Positions 28,666 through 37,736 of a DNA stretch of 64,000 bases are shown in pieces. Location of the stretch: positions 156,254 through 220,253 of the forward strand of contig NZ_SNVV01000007.1 in assembly GCF_004361735.1 (NCBI RefSeq). Reading direction: 5' to 3'. The translations under genes and the position numbers were made by a program. The stretch's first letter is position 1. Every line of letters begins with the position of its first letter. The notes under the pieces are model-generated. The model saw only the letters and a list, made by a program, of their open reading frames with translations, was not told the DNA's origin and made no database searches. The DNA is from Azoarcus indigens. Its GTDB lineage: Bacteria > Pseudomonadota > Gammaproteobacteria > Burkholderiales > Rhodocyclaceae.

Positions 28666-28892
28666 GGCACTCGCGGAGACAACTAAACGCGCGATTATAA
28701 CGGATCGACCGCCACCGCCCGGCCGCCGCTTGTGAGCGTTGGTTGCTACCAAAGGCAAAGCGCAGGGAATACGCCCGGGGTGCCCCCCGGCTTCCGACCA
28801 GCGCCCCCGCATCCGGCTTCAGCATGGCGAACGGGCGGCGTTGCCGGCCGACGCATACCTTCGCCGCCAAATTCCTCCTCTTCCATACTTTT

Positions 28893-28917
28893 GCAACAAA
28901 GTTGCGTCAAATGCAAC
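28893..28917. promoter_or_regulatory. GCAAC-N3-GTTGC inverted repeat, candidate metal-regulator site
   Basis: Perfect inverted repeat GCAAC-AAA-GTTGC (28893-28905) with a further GCAAC at 28913-28917, 25 to 37 bases before the ATG of the His-rich protein that precedes the zinc-type TonB receptor. Location suggests an operator, possibly Zur, but the consensus for this lineage could not be checked. Confidence 0.4.
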
Positions 28918-28929
28918 TGGCCGCCTAGA

Positions 28930-29355
28930 ATGGGCGTCATGCTTGCGCCGCGTCCGCTCCTCCGCCGCCTGAACCCCGCTGCCCGGCCTGCCGCCGCGGC
29001 GCGCGCGGGCGGCTGGACGCAGGCCCTGCTGCTGCGCCTGACGCTGGCCCTGCTGCTGGTGACGGTGCAGGTCGGCGCCGGCATGCACGTCATCGGCCAT
29101 ACGGCCGACGTGCCCCACGCCGCGGCCAGCGCCGACGCCCATGCCGACGGCAACAGCGACGGCCACACCGCCTCCCACACCTGCAGCGAATGCATTGCCC
29201 TCAGCGGCATCGATCTGCCGCTGGCCGATTCTCCCCGCCTGCCGGCCCCGCGGGCCGGCGACTGCCTGGCCGGCGCCTTCGCCGCTCCAGCGGCGGCGGG
29301 CGGCGCACTGCCGGCGCCGCGCTGCCGCGCGCCGCCCGCCGCCCTGCCGGGCTGA
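28930..29355 (+). CDS. Small His-rich exported protein next to metal receptor
   Basis: 141-residue protein with a basic N-terminus, a hydrophobic segment at about residues 36-54 (signal/anchor) and a His/Asp/Ala-rich stretch (HVIGHTADVPHAA, HADGNSDGHTASH) ending in CSEC. It resembles the small periplasmic DUF2946/CopL-like proteins that accompany TonB-dependent metal receptors, but the match is by appearance only. It lies 218 bases before the ZnuD-like receptor on the same strand. Metal binding by the His cluster is an inference. The ATG at 28939 is an alternative start. Confidence 0.6.
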   Translation: MGVMLAPRPLLRRLNPAARPAAAARAGGWTQALLLRLTLALLLVTVQVGAGMHVIGHTADVPHAAASADAHADGNSDGHTASHTCSECIALSGIDLPLADSPRLPAPRAGDCLAGAFAAPAAAGGALPAPRCRAPPAALPG

Positions 29356-29573
29356 TTCCCGGCCCCGGTCCGCCCCACTCCCGCTACGCCCATACCGCCG
29401 ACGCGCACCCGCGCCCCTCGGCGGCACACCGCTGCGCCATGCCTGGAAAAACCACGCTGGCCGCCGCGCGCAGACGCACCTTGCGACCCCCCCGGCGCAC
29501 GCCCTTCTGGCGGGCTCGCCGGCCGCCGGTCTGCGTCGGCACGCAGCGCGAACAGAATCAACAAGGAATACAG

Positions 29574-31661
29574 ATGTCCGCTCAGCCTCGTCCCCTCGCC
29601 CTCGCACTCCTGCTGGCCTTCTCCAGCCCGGCGGCTTTCCATGCCGCCACCGCCCATGCCGCCGACCCCGGCCCCGCCCCCGCCGAGGGCGAAGCCAGCA
29701 TCACGCTGGCGCCGGTCACCGTCTCCGCCAGCGCGCTGTCGCTGGGCAGCGACGACATGAGCACGCCGGTGAGCGTGCTGGAGGGCGATGAGCTCCTGCG
29801 CCGCCGCGAAGCCTCGCTGGGCGAGACGCTGGAGCGCGAGCCCGGCATCGCCGCCAGCCACTTCGGCGCCGGCGCCAGCCGTCCGGTGATCCGCGGCATG
29901 GATGGCCCGCGCGTCAAGATCCTGTCCGACGGCAGCGAGATCATGGACGCCTCCACCGTCAGCCCGGACCACGCGGTCGCGCTGGAACCCCTGCTCAGCC
30001 GCCAGATCGAGGTGCTGCGCGGTCCCTCCGCGCTGGCCTACGGCGGCGGCGCCATCGGCGGCGTGGTCAACGTGCTGGACGACAAGATTCCCACCGCGGT
30101 GCCGCAGAACGGCATCGAGGGCAGCGTGGAGCTGCGCGGCAACACCGCCGCCAAGGAAGGCGCCGGCGCCTTCGCCATCACTGGCGGCAGCGGCAACTTC
30201 GCCATCCACGCCGAAGGCTTGAAGCGGGATGCGCGCGACTACGCCGTCGGCCACGGCTGGTCCGGTGGCGGCCGGGTGGACGGCAGCTACAACGAGACCG
30301 AGACCGGCAGCGTCGGCCTGTCCTGGATAGGCGACCGCGGCTACCTCGGCCTGGCCTACACCAGCCAGCGCAACGAATACGGCCTGCCTGGCCACTCCCA
30401 CGAGCTGGAAGGCTGCCACACCCACGGCGACGAGCTGCACTGCGGCGACCACGACGATGATGACGACGACGACCATGATCATGAGCACGAGGAAGGCGGC
30501 GTTCCCTACGTGAAGCTGCGCAGCCAGCGCTGGGAGATGCGCGGCGAGCTGTTGGAGCCGCTGCCCGGCTTCGCCCGCCTGCGCGTGCGCGCTGGCCATA
30601 CCGACTACCAGCACGACGAGATCGAGGACGGCGCCGTCGCCACCCGCTTCAAGAACAAGGCCCAGGACGGCCGCTTCGAGCTGGAGCACGAGCCGCTGGC
30701 CGGCTGGCGCGGCGTGATCGGCGTGCAGGCCTCGCGCCGCGACTTCAGCGCCCAGGGCGAGGAGTCCTACGTCGCGCCGACGCTGACGCGCAAGAACGCG
30801 CTCTTCCTCATCGAGGAGCGCCGCTTCGGCGACGTCCGCGTGGAAGCCGGCCTGCGCCAGGAGTGGCAGGACATCAATGTCGACTCCACCCAGCGCGACC
30901 GCAGCCACACCGGCAGCTCCGTCTCCCTGGGCGCGGTGTGGAGCTTCGCTCCGCAGTATTCCCTCGGCCTCAGCCTGTCGCGCGCCCAGCGCCTGCCCAC
31001 CGCCGAAGAGCTGTACGCCGACGGCCTGCACATGGCCACCCGCACCTACGAGCGCGGCAACCCGGACCTGAAGGCGGAAACCTCGCACAACGTCGACATC
31101 ACCCTGCGCAAGCAGGGCGGCGACACCACCTTCTCGGTCAGCGCCTATCACAACCGGGTGTCGGACTACATCTACGCCAACACCCTGGACGAGGTGGAAG
31201 GCCTGCAGCTCATCGAGTACGCCCAGCGCGACGCGGTGTTCACCGGCATCGAAGGCCAGGTGCACCAGCAACTGGACCGCACCTACGGCCTGACCCTGTT
31301 CGGCGACTACGTGCGCGCCCGCCTCGCCTCCGGCGATGGCGACCGCGACCTGCCGCGCATCCCGGCCCACCGCGTCGGCCTGCGCCTGGATGGCAACTGG
31401 AACGCGCTGCGCGGGGAGGCCGAGGTCTATCGCGTCGGCGAGCAGAACAAGGTCGCCGAGTACGAGAGCAGCACGCCCGGCTACACCATGGTCAACCTGG
31501 GCGTGAGCTACCAGACCCGCTACGAGCGCTTCCCGGTGCAGCTCTACCTGAAGGCCAACAACCTCACCGACCAGAAGGCCTACAGCCATACCTCCTTCAT
31601 CAAGGACGCCGCGCCGCTGGCCGGCCGCAACCTCACCGCGGGCGTGCGCCTGTCCTTCTGA
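29574..31661 (+). CDS. TonB-dependent outer-membrane receptor, ZnuD-like (zinc)
   Basis: 695-residue receptor with a signal peptide (residues 1-29), an N-terminal plug domain (EASLGETLEREPGI, then RPVIRGMDGPRVKIL and VLRGPSALAYGGGAIGGVVN), and a beta-barrel ending in LTAGVRLSF with a terminal Phe. A metal-binding loop at about residues 273-307 carries His, Asp and Cys (HSHELEGCHTHGDELHC and a D7 run flanked by His), as in ZnuD zinc receptors. Start ATG at 29574 follows AAGGAATACAG. No TonB-box could be fixed. Substrate zinc is inferred from the loop. Confidence 0.92.
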   Translation: MSAQPRPLALALLLAFSSPAAFHAATAHAADPGPAPAEGEASITLAPVTVSASALSLGSDDMSTPVSVLEGDELLRRREASLGETLEREPGIAASHFGAGASRPVIRGMDGPRVKILSDGSEIMDASTVSPDHAVALEPLLSRQIEVLRGPSALAYGGGAIGGVVNVLDDKIPTAVPQNGIEGSVELRGNTAAKEGAGAFAITGGSGNFAIHAEGLKRDARDYAVGHGWSGGGRVDGSYNETETGSVGLSWIGDRGYLGLAYTSQRNEYGLPGHSHELEGCHTHGDELHCGDHDDDDDDDHDHEHEEGGVPYVKLRSQRWEMRGELLEPLPGFARLRVRAGHTDYQHDEIEDGAVATRFKNKAQDGRFELEHEPLAGWRGVIGVQASRRDFSAQGEESYVAPTLTRKNALFLIEERRFGDVRVEAGLRQEWQDINVDSTQRDRSHTGSSVSLGAVWSFAPQYSLGLSLSRAQRLPTAEELYADGLHMATRTYERGNPDLKAETSHNVDITLRKQGGDTTFSVSAYHNRVSDYIYANTLDEVEGLQLIEYAQRDAVFTGIEGQVHQQLDRTYGLTLFGDYVRARLASGDGDRDLPRIPAHRVGLRLDGNWNALRGEAEVYRVGEQNKVAEYESSTPGYTMVNLGVSYQTRYERFPVQLYLKANNLTDQKAYSHTSFIKDAAPLAGRNLTAGVRLSF

Positions 31662-31774
31662 AGACGGTGCCGCCGGCCGGGTGCAAGGCCCGGCCGGCGG
31701 CCTCCGCACCCGACTTTCCCCGGCGCACCCTTTCCAGCTAAAGTCCGGGCTTCGCCTTTCCGCCGCCCCCGTCC

Positions 31775-33304
31775 GTGCGCCTTTTCCGCCTCGCCAAGAT
31801 CGCCTCCGTCAGCCTGCGTTTCGGGCTGGACCGCATGCTGCTGGATGTAGACGCGAGCGGGCGGCTGGGCAGGCTGTGGACGCTGGTGTTCTTCTGGCGC
31901 CGCTTCGACCAGCCGCGCGCGGTACGGCTGCGGCTGGCGCTGGAGTCGCTGGGCCCCATCTTCGTCAAGTTCGGCCAGATGCTGTCCACCCGGCGCGACC
32001 TGCTGCCGCCGGACCTCGCCGACGAGCTCGCCCTGCTGCAGGACCGCGTGCCGCCCTTCCCCACCGCCCAGGCGCTGGCGGTGCTGGAGGGCTTCTACGG
32101 CCGGCCGGTGGACATGGTGTTCCGCAACTTCGAACGCACGCCGGTGGCCTCCGCCTCGGTGGCCCAGGTGCACTTCGCCGAACTGCCGGACGGCACCGAG
32201 GTGGCGGTGAAGATCCTGCGCCCCGGCATCAACCGCGTCATCGTCAACGACCTGGCGCTGATGGACGTCGCCGCCATGGTGCTGGAGAAGCTGTGGCCCG
32301 AGAGCCGCCGGCTGAAGCCGCGCGAGGTCGTCGCCGAGTTCAGCAAGTACCTGCGCGACGAGCTGGACCTGATGCGCGAGGCCGCCAACTGTTCCCAGCT
32401 GCGGCGCAACTTCAAGGATTCCTCGCTGCTGCTGGTGCCGGAGGTCTACTGGGACTGGTGCGGCCGCGAGGTGATGGTGATGGAGCGCATGCACGGCCTG
32501 CCGGTGTCGCAGATCGCCGCCCTCACCGCCCAGGGCACCGACCTCAGCGCCCTGTCCCGCGCCGGCGTCGAGATCTTCTTCACCCAGGTGTTCCGCGACG
32601 GCTTCTTCCATGCCGACATGCACCCGGGCAACATCTTCGTCCATGCCGACGGCCGCTACATCGCGCTGGACTTCGGCATCATGGGCACCCTCAACGAGGT
32701 GGACAAGAACTACCTCGCGCAGAACTTCCTCGCCTTCTTCAAGCGCGACTACAAGCGGGTGGCGATGGCCCACATCGAGGCCGGCTGGGTGCCGGCCAAG
32801 ACCCGGGTGGATGAATTCGAAGCCGCCATCCGCACCGTCTGCGAGCCCATCTTCGACAAGCCGCTGAAGGACATCTCCTTCGGCAAGACCCTGCTGCGCC
32901 TGTTCCAGACCGCGCGCCGCTTCGAGATGGAAGTGCAGCCCCAGCTGGTACTGCTACAGAAGACCCTGCTCAACATCGAAGGCCTGGGCCGCCAGCTTGA
33001 CCCGGAACTGGACCTGTGGAAGACCGCCAAACCCTTCCTCGAACGCTGGATGAACGAGCAGATGGGCTGGCGCGCGCTGGTGCGCGGCGTCAAGGAAGAA
33101 GCCCCCGGCTGGGCCAACACCCTGCCGCAGCTGCCGCGCCTGGTGCACCACGCCCTGGCCGAATCCACCCGCCTGCAGGCCGAGCAGAACCGCCAGTTCG
33201 ACCGCCTCTACGCCCGCCAGCGCCGCCACGGCCGGCTGCTCGCCCTGGTCGGACTGCTCGCCGCCGCGCTGCTGGCGCTGGAACTGCACCGCCTGTTCGG
33301 CTGA
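31775..33304 (+). CDS. ubiB: Ubiquinone biosynthesis kinase-like protein UbiB
   Basis: 509-residue ABC1/ADCK-family atypical kinase that supports ubiquinone synthesis at the membrane. KxGQ motif in [19 protein letters not shown] at about residue 62, Ala-rich loop in [13 protein letters not shown], catalytic [17 protein letters not shown] and DFGIMG. The C-terminus has one or two membrane helices ([15 protein letters not shown]). The start is a GTG at 31775, and the following [17 protein letters not shown] is the family N-terminus. It stands alone here; other ubi genes (ubiUVT) lie 10 kb downstream. Confidence 0.95.
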   Translation: MRLFRLAKIASVSLRFGLDRMLLDVDASGRLGRLWTLVFFWRRFDQPRAVRLRLALESLGPIFVKFGQMLSTRRDLLPPDLADELALLQDRVPPFPTAQALAVLEGFYGRPVDMVFRNFERTPVASASVAQVHFAELPDGTEVAVKILRPGINRVIVNDLALMDVAAMVLEKLWPESRRLKPREVVAEFSKYLRDELDLMREAANCSQLRRNFKDSSLLLVPEVYWDWCGREVMVMERMHGLPVSQIAALTAQGTDLSALSRAGVEIFFTQVFRDGFFHADMHPGNIFVHADGRYIALDFGIMGTLNEVDKNYLAQNFLAFFKRDYKRVAMAHIEAGWVPAKTRVDEFEAAIRTVCEPIFDKPLKDISFGKTLLRLFQTARRFEMEVQPQLVLLQKTLLNIEGLGRQLDPELDLWKTAKPFLERWMNEQMGWRALVRGVKEEAPGWANTLPQLPRLVHHALAESTRLQAEQNRQFDRLYARQRRHGRLLALVGLLAAALLALELHRLFG

Positions 33305-33468
33305 GCCCTTGGGGCCGCGCGCGAGCCTCGCATCAGGGTCTTCCGCAGGCGCGGCCATGCGCCTGAACGTTTGCCAGCCCCCCGGATCGAACCGGCAAGC
33401 GCGCCCCGCGAAGGCCGCGCGACCACACCGTTCACCCGCCGCAAGCGCGGCGCACAGGGAAGCCAGTC

Positions 33469-35604
33469 ATGACCATTCCCATCCCGCTTCCGCCGGGCCC
33501 CCACGCAAGGCTGCGCATCATCGGCGCCGCCTCCGCCCTGGGCACCCCCTTGCCCGGCACCGCTGCCGGACCGGAGGCGCTACGCGCCACGCCCTTCCTG
33601 CAGCGCCTCGCCGAAGCCGGCATCGCCGCCGAATGGGTGGAGACCCTGAAACCCCGGCTGGTGCCGCCGCCCAGTGCGCCAATGGGCGAGCGCCTGGCCG
33701 CCAACGGCGAATTCATGGGCCGCCTGGCCGACCGCATCGCCGCGCTGGAGCCGGACACCTTCCCGCTGGTCATCGGCGGCGACCACGCCATCGCCGTCGG
33801 CACCTGGCGCGGCATCGCCCGCCGCCAGGGCCACGCCCCCGGCCTCGTCTGGGTGGACGCCCACCTCGACAGCCACACCGAAACCAGCACCCACTCCGGC
33901 AACATCCACGGCATGCCGCTGGCCTCGCTGATCGGCGAAGGCCCGCCGGCGCTGGTGGATGTTCCCGGCCCGCTGCTGGACCCGGCGCGCATCTGCATCA
34001 TCGGCGCCCGCGACTGGGAGAGCGAGGAATACGATCGCCTGATTCGCCTGGGCGTGCGCATCTTCGACATGGCCGACGTGCGCCGCCGCGGCTTCGGCGC
34101 GCTGTTCGCCGAGGCGCTGCGCATCGCCCGCGGCAAGCCGGGCGAGGAAGGCGGCTTCGGCGTCAGCATCGACCTCGACGCGCTGGACCCGCTCGCGGTG
34201 CCGGCGGTCACCTGCCCCACCGCCGACGGCATCGCCCCGCAGGCGCTGGCGGACGCTCTGCTCACCCTGCGCAGCTGCGGCGACTTCGTCGGCCTGGAGA
34301 TCGTCGAGTACAGCCCGCAGCTGGACACCGATGGCAGCAGCGCCCGGTGGACCGCCGAATTCGCCACCGCCGCCCTTGGCCCGGCCACCTACTGGCTGCG
34401 CGCCAAGGAGCGCAACTTCGGCGCCCGCAACTACGCCCCGCTGCCGGTGGTGTTCCACCGCGGCGAAGGCGTGTGGCTATGGGACGTAGAAGGCCGCCGC
34501 TACCTGGACATGATGAGCGCCTACTCAGCGGTCAGCTTCGGCCACGCCCACCCGCGCCTGCTGCGCGCCCTCACCGACCAGGCGCAGCGCCTCAGCCTCA
34601 CCTCCCGCGCCTACTCCAACGACCGCCTGCCGCTGCTGCTGGAGCGGCTGTGCGTGCTGTTCGGCTATGAGCGCGCGCTGCCGATGAACACCGGCGCCGA
34701 AGCGGTAGAAACGGCGATCAAGGTCGCGCGCAAGTGGGCCTACCGCATCAAGGGCGTGCCGGACGACATGGCCGAGATCATCGCCTGCGACAACAACTTC
34801 CATGGCCGCAGCACCACCATCGTCGGCCTCTCCTCCGAGCTGCAGTACCGCGACGGCTTCGGCCCCTTCCCGGCCGGCCTGAAGCGGGTGCCCTACGGCG
34901 ACGCCGATGCGCTGGAGCGCGCCATCACGCCCTGCACCGCCGCCTTCCTGGTCGAACCAATACAGGGCGAAGGCGGCATCGTGCTGCCGCCGCCGGGCTA
35001 CCTCGCCCGCTGCGCCGAGCTGTGCCGCCAGCACGACGTGCTGCTGATCGCCGACGAGGTACAGACCGGCCTGGGCCGCAGCGGCCGCCTGCTCGCCTGC
35101 GACCACGACGGCGTGCGGCCGGACGGCATCATCCTCGGCAAGGCGCTGGGCGGCGGCCTGCTGCCGGTGTCCGCCTTCCTCGCCGACGAACGGGTGATGC
35201 AGGTGCTGAACCCCGGTGACCACGGCTCCACCTTCGGCGGCAATCCGCTGGGCGCCGCGGTGGCGTTGGCGGTGCTGGACCTGCTGGAGGAGGAAAACCT
35301 GATCGCCCACGCCGCCCAGCTTGGCAACCGCTGGCTGGACAGCCTGCGCCGGCTGCGCAGTCCGCTGGTGAAGGAGATCCGTGGCCGCGGCCTGTTCATC
35401 GGCATCGAACTGGCCGACCATGCGCCGCCCGCCCTCACCGCCGCCGAGCTGCTGCTGGCCCGCGGCGTGCTCACCAAGGACACCCACCAGCGGGTGCTGC
35501 GCTTCGCCCCGCCGCTGGTGGTGCAGCAGGCCGAACTGGACTGGACCACCGAAGTGCTGAAGGAGGTGCTGGAGCTGGAAGCGCCGGCGCTGGCAACGAA
35601 CTGA
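33469..35604 (+). CDS. Arginase-ornithine aminotransferase fusion protein
   Basis: 711-residue bifunctional enzyme. Residues about 12-300 are a complete arginase with all dimanganese ligands: GGDHA (about 103), WVDAHLDSH (about 130) and SIDLDALDP (about 234), plus HSGNIHGMPLA. Residues about 308-711 are a complete class III ornithine delta-aminotransferase: YAPLPVVFHRGEGVWLWDVE, NTGAEAVETAIKVARKWAY, DEVQTGLGRSG and the PLP Lys 558 in ILGKALGGG. It would convert arginine to urea and ornithine, then ornithine to glutamate semialdehyde. No stop or frame break lies at the junction. The SSS transporter downstream may supply substrate. The ATG follows AGGGAAGCC. Confidence 0.93.
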   Translation: MTIPIPLPPGPHARLRIIGAASALGTPLPGTAAGPEALRATPFLQRLAEAGIAAEWVETLKPRLVPPPSAPMGERLAANGEFMGRLADRIAALEPDTFPLVIGGDHAIAVGTWRGIARRQGHAPGLVWVDAHLDSHTETSTHSGNIHGMPLASLIGEGPPALVDVPGPLLDPARICIIGARDWESEEYDRLIRLGVRIFDMADVRRRGFGALFAEALRIARGKPGEEGGFGVSIDLDALDPLAVPAVTCPTADGIAPQALADALLTLRSCGDFVGLEIVEYSPQLDTDGSSARWTAEFATAALGPATYWLRAKERNFGARNYAPLPVVFHRGEGVWLWDVEGRRYLDMMSAYSAVSFGHAHPRLLRALTDQAQRLSLTSRAYSNDRLPLLLERLCVLFGYERALPMNTGAEAVETAIKVARKWAYRIKGVPDDMAEIIACDNNFHGRSTTIVGLSSELQYRDGFGPFPAGLKRVPYGDADALERAITPCTAAFLVEPIQGEGGIVLPPPGYLARCAELCRQHDVLLIADEVQTGLGRSGRLLACDHDGVRPDGIILGKALGGGLLPVSAFLADERVMQVLNPGDHGSTFGGNPLGAAVALAVLDLLEEENLIAHAAQLGNRWLDSLRRLRSPLVKEIRGRGLFIGIELADHAPPALTAAELLLARGVLTKDTHQRVLRFAPPLVVQQAELDWTTEVLKEVLELEAPALATN

Positions 35605-36184
35605 GGGGCGCGGCCGTCGCGCCCCTCAGGCGGCATTGCCTCCCTGATTGGGCTGGCAACCGAGTCGCCGGCCATCGACCACCCGACCACCCTCCGCGCC
35701 GGGCCGGCCGTAGCCCCGCCATGCGACGCACTTAGGCAAGCTTGGGCTGAAGGGGCTTCTGATGGGGCCCCGCCCCGAGCGGGGCTCACGCCGAGTTCCC
35801 GGCCCGGTGAGCGCAAGGGCGGCAAGGCGCCCGGCTGCTGCCGCCCTTGCGCCCGGCTGAGCCGTCACCTTCGGCAGGCTGACACCGTTTTCACGCTGGA
35901 CCAAGCCTGCCAGCCTTGAAAGTCCGTCGCACCAAAGCGGTGCCGGCACCGGCCGCAAACCCGCGCCGGCACTGGCGGGCAGCGATTTTCACGATCCGGT
36001 GGAAAACGCTTTTCCCCCGCCCCCGCCAACGTTATATTCGCGCCTTGCGGCCGCGCAGCATCGCTGTGCCGGGCAAGGATGGCGGACCCCATATTCCCCG
36101 TTTTCCCTCCGCGACTGGATTTCGGGCGGCCTCCCGGGCGGAGGCCGCCCTTTTTGCAACCCGGCTTAGCGGAAAGCGCCCTCC
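35605..36184. other. 580-bp intergenic region with leader
   Basis: No credible gene. It contains a TATATT -10-like hexamer at 36033-36038 (the -35 region is weak), then about 140 bases of possible leader ending in a strong hairpin just before the SSS transporter. Small ORFs here have coding-unlike composition and lack ribosome-binding sites. Confidence 0.6.
36124..36155 (+). terminator. Strong hairpin with T-run in the SSS leader
   Basis: Perfect 10-bp stem GGGCGGCCTC (36124-36133) and GAGGCCGCCC (36141-36150) with a 7-base loop, followed by TTTTT. It is a canonical intrinsic terminator 30 bases before the SSS start. It either ends upstream transcription or works as a leader attenuator for the transporter gene. 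Confidence 0.85.
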
Positions 36185-37642
36185 ATGCTGATCGCCTTCG
36201 TGATCCTCTACCTCCTGGTCTCCATCGGCATCGGCCTGTATGCCGCGACCCGGGTCAAGAACTCCACCGACTACGTGGCCGCCGGCCGCCACCTGCCGCT
36301 GTACATCGTCACCGCCACGGTGTTCGCCACCTGGTTCGGCTCCGAGACGGTGCTGGGCATCTCCGCCACCTTCATCGACGAAGGCCTGCGCGGGCTGTGG
36401 TCCGACCCCTTCGGCGCCTCGCTGTGCCTGATCCTGGTCGGCCTGTTCTTCGCTCGCCCGCTCTACCGCATGAACCTGCTGACGCTGGGCGATTACTACC
36501 GCACCCGCTACGGCCGCACGGTGGAGCTGCTGTGCTCCATCGCCATCGTCATCTCCTACCTTGGCTGGGTGTCGGCACAGATCACCGCGCTGGGCCTGGT
36601 ATTCAACATCCTCTCCGACGGCACCATCTCCAGCGAGGCCGGCATGCTGATCGGCGCCGGCGTGGTGCTGCTCTACACCCTGTTCGGCGGCATGTGGTCG
36701 GTGGCGCTGACCGACTTCCTGCAGATGACCATCATCATCATCGGCCTGGCCTACATCGCCTGGGCGGTGGGCGACATGGCCGGTGGCGTCGGCACCGTGG
36801 TGGCCCACGCCAGCGAGGCCGGCAAGCTCAACTTCCTGCCGGCGCTGGACCCGAAGGACGTCATCGCCTTCGCCGCCGGCATCCTCACCATGGGCTTCGG
36901 CTCCATCCCTCAGCAGGACGTGTTCCAGCGCATCAACTCCGCCCGCGACGAGAAGACCGCGGTGCGCGGCACCCTGCTGGGCGGCTCCGGCTACTTCCTG
37001 TTCGCCTTCATCCCGCTGTTCATCGCCTACTCGGCCACGCTGATCGACCCGGCGCTGGTGGCCAACTACCAGGAAAGCGACAGCCAGCAGATCCTGCCGC
37101 AGCTCATCCTGCAGCACACCCCGATGTTCGCCCAGGTGATGTTCTTCGGCGCATTGCTGTCGGCCATCATGAGTACCGCCTCCGGTACCCTGCTGGCGCC
37201 CTCGGTGACCTTCTCCGAGAACATCCTGCGCAGCACCTTCCGCGGCATGAGCGATCGCCAGTTCCTGTGGATGACGCGGGTGGTGGTGGTGGTGTTCGCG
37301 GTGCTGGTCACCTGGTACGCGATGCGCACCGACGAGAGCATCCACGCCATGGTGGAAAACGCCTACAAGGTGACGCTGGCCACCGCCTTCGTGCCGCTGG
37401 CCTTCGGCCTCTACTGGAAGCGCGCCAGCACCCAGGGCGCGCTGGCCTCCATCCTGCTCGGCCTGGTGGTGTGGCTGGGGCTGGAGACGGTGGCGCCGGA
37501 GGCGGACATGCCACCGCACTTCGCCGGCATGCTCGCCGGCATCGTCGGCATGCTCGCCGGCTCGCTGCTGCCGCAGACCCTGGTGCGCCAGAGCCATGGC
37601 CACAGCGCCCACCTGGATCTGGGCCGCCAGGAGTCGCGCTGA
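36185..37642 (+). CDS. Sodium:solute symporter (SSS family)
   Basis: 485-residue polytopic transporter with about 13 membrane helices. Family marks are visible: YVAAGRHLPLYIVTATVFATWFG, TLGDYYRTRYG, GGMWSVALTDFLQM, SIPQQDVFQRINSARDEKTA and SAIMSTASGTLLAPS. SSS members carry proline, pantothenate, choline, urea or organic acids. Location after the arginase-OAT fusion suggests an amino acid or urea-type substrate, but this is inferential. ATG at 36185 lies 30 bases after the leader hairpin, with AGCGGAAAG upstream. Confidence 0.93.
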   Translation: MLIAFVILYLLVSIGIGLYAATRVKNSTDYVAAGRHLPLYIVTATVFATWFGSETVLGISATFIDEGLRGLWSDPFGASLCLILVGLFFARPLYRMNLLTLGDYYRTRYGRTVELLCSIAIVISYLGWVSAQITALGLVFNILSDGTISSEAGMLIGAGVVLLYTLFGGMWSVALTDFLQMTIIIIGLAYIAWAVGDMAGGVGTVVAHASEAGKLNFLPALDPKDVIAFAAGILTMGFGSIPQQDVFQRINSARDEKTAVRGTLLGGSGYFLFAFIPLFIAYSATLIDPALVANYQESDSQQILPQLILQHTPMFAQVMFFGALLSAIMSTASGTLLAPSVTFSENILRSTFRGMSDRQFLWMTRVVVVVFAVLVTWYAMRTDESIHAMVENAYKVTLATAFVPLAFGLYWKRASTQGALASILLGLVVWLGLETVAPEADMPPHFAGMLAGIVGMLAGSLLPQTLVRQSHGHSAHLDLGRQESR

Positions 37643-37673
37643 ACGCGCCACGCTTGTGCCCTCCGCAAGCCCT

Positions 37674-37707
37674 CACCGCCCGGCCGGGTCTCCCGCGCCG
37701 GGCGGTG
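37674..37707. terminator. Bidirectional hairpin between convergent genes
   Basis: Perfect 11-bp inverted repeat CACCGCCCGGC (37674-37684) and GCCGGGCGGTG (37697-37707) between the SSS and LysR stops. It has no long T-run on either side, so it may be a weak or Rho-assisted terminator. Confidence 0.6.
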
Positions 37708-37736
37708 CGCTTTCAGGGGATGACGAACAAGGCGGC

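Noticed and set aside
26029..28686. 885-codon plus-strand ORF opposite argS and the SPOR gene
   Set aside because: Low-complexity antisense frame; argS motifs on the other strand are complete.
28746..31709. Very long minus-strand ORF (987 codons) over the TonB receptor
   Set aside because: Antisense shadow of a high-GC gene; no domain, Gly/Ala/Val/His-rich composition, and the plus-strand receptor is complete.
36033..36184. Glycine, guanidine, TPP or cobalamin riboswitch before the SSS gene
   Set aside because: None of the conserved core sequences I know for these classes is present; only a terminator-like hairpin is supported.
35916..36191. 91-codon plus-strand ORF before the SSS transporter
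   Set aside because: It overlaps the leader hairpin and the transporter start, and has no Shine-Dalgarno or recognisable domain.
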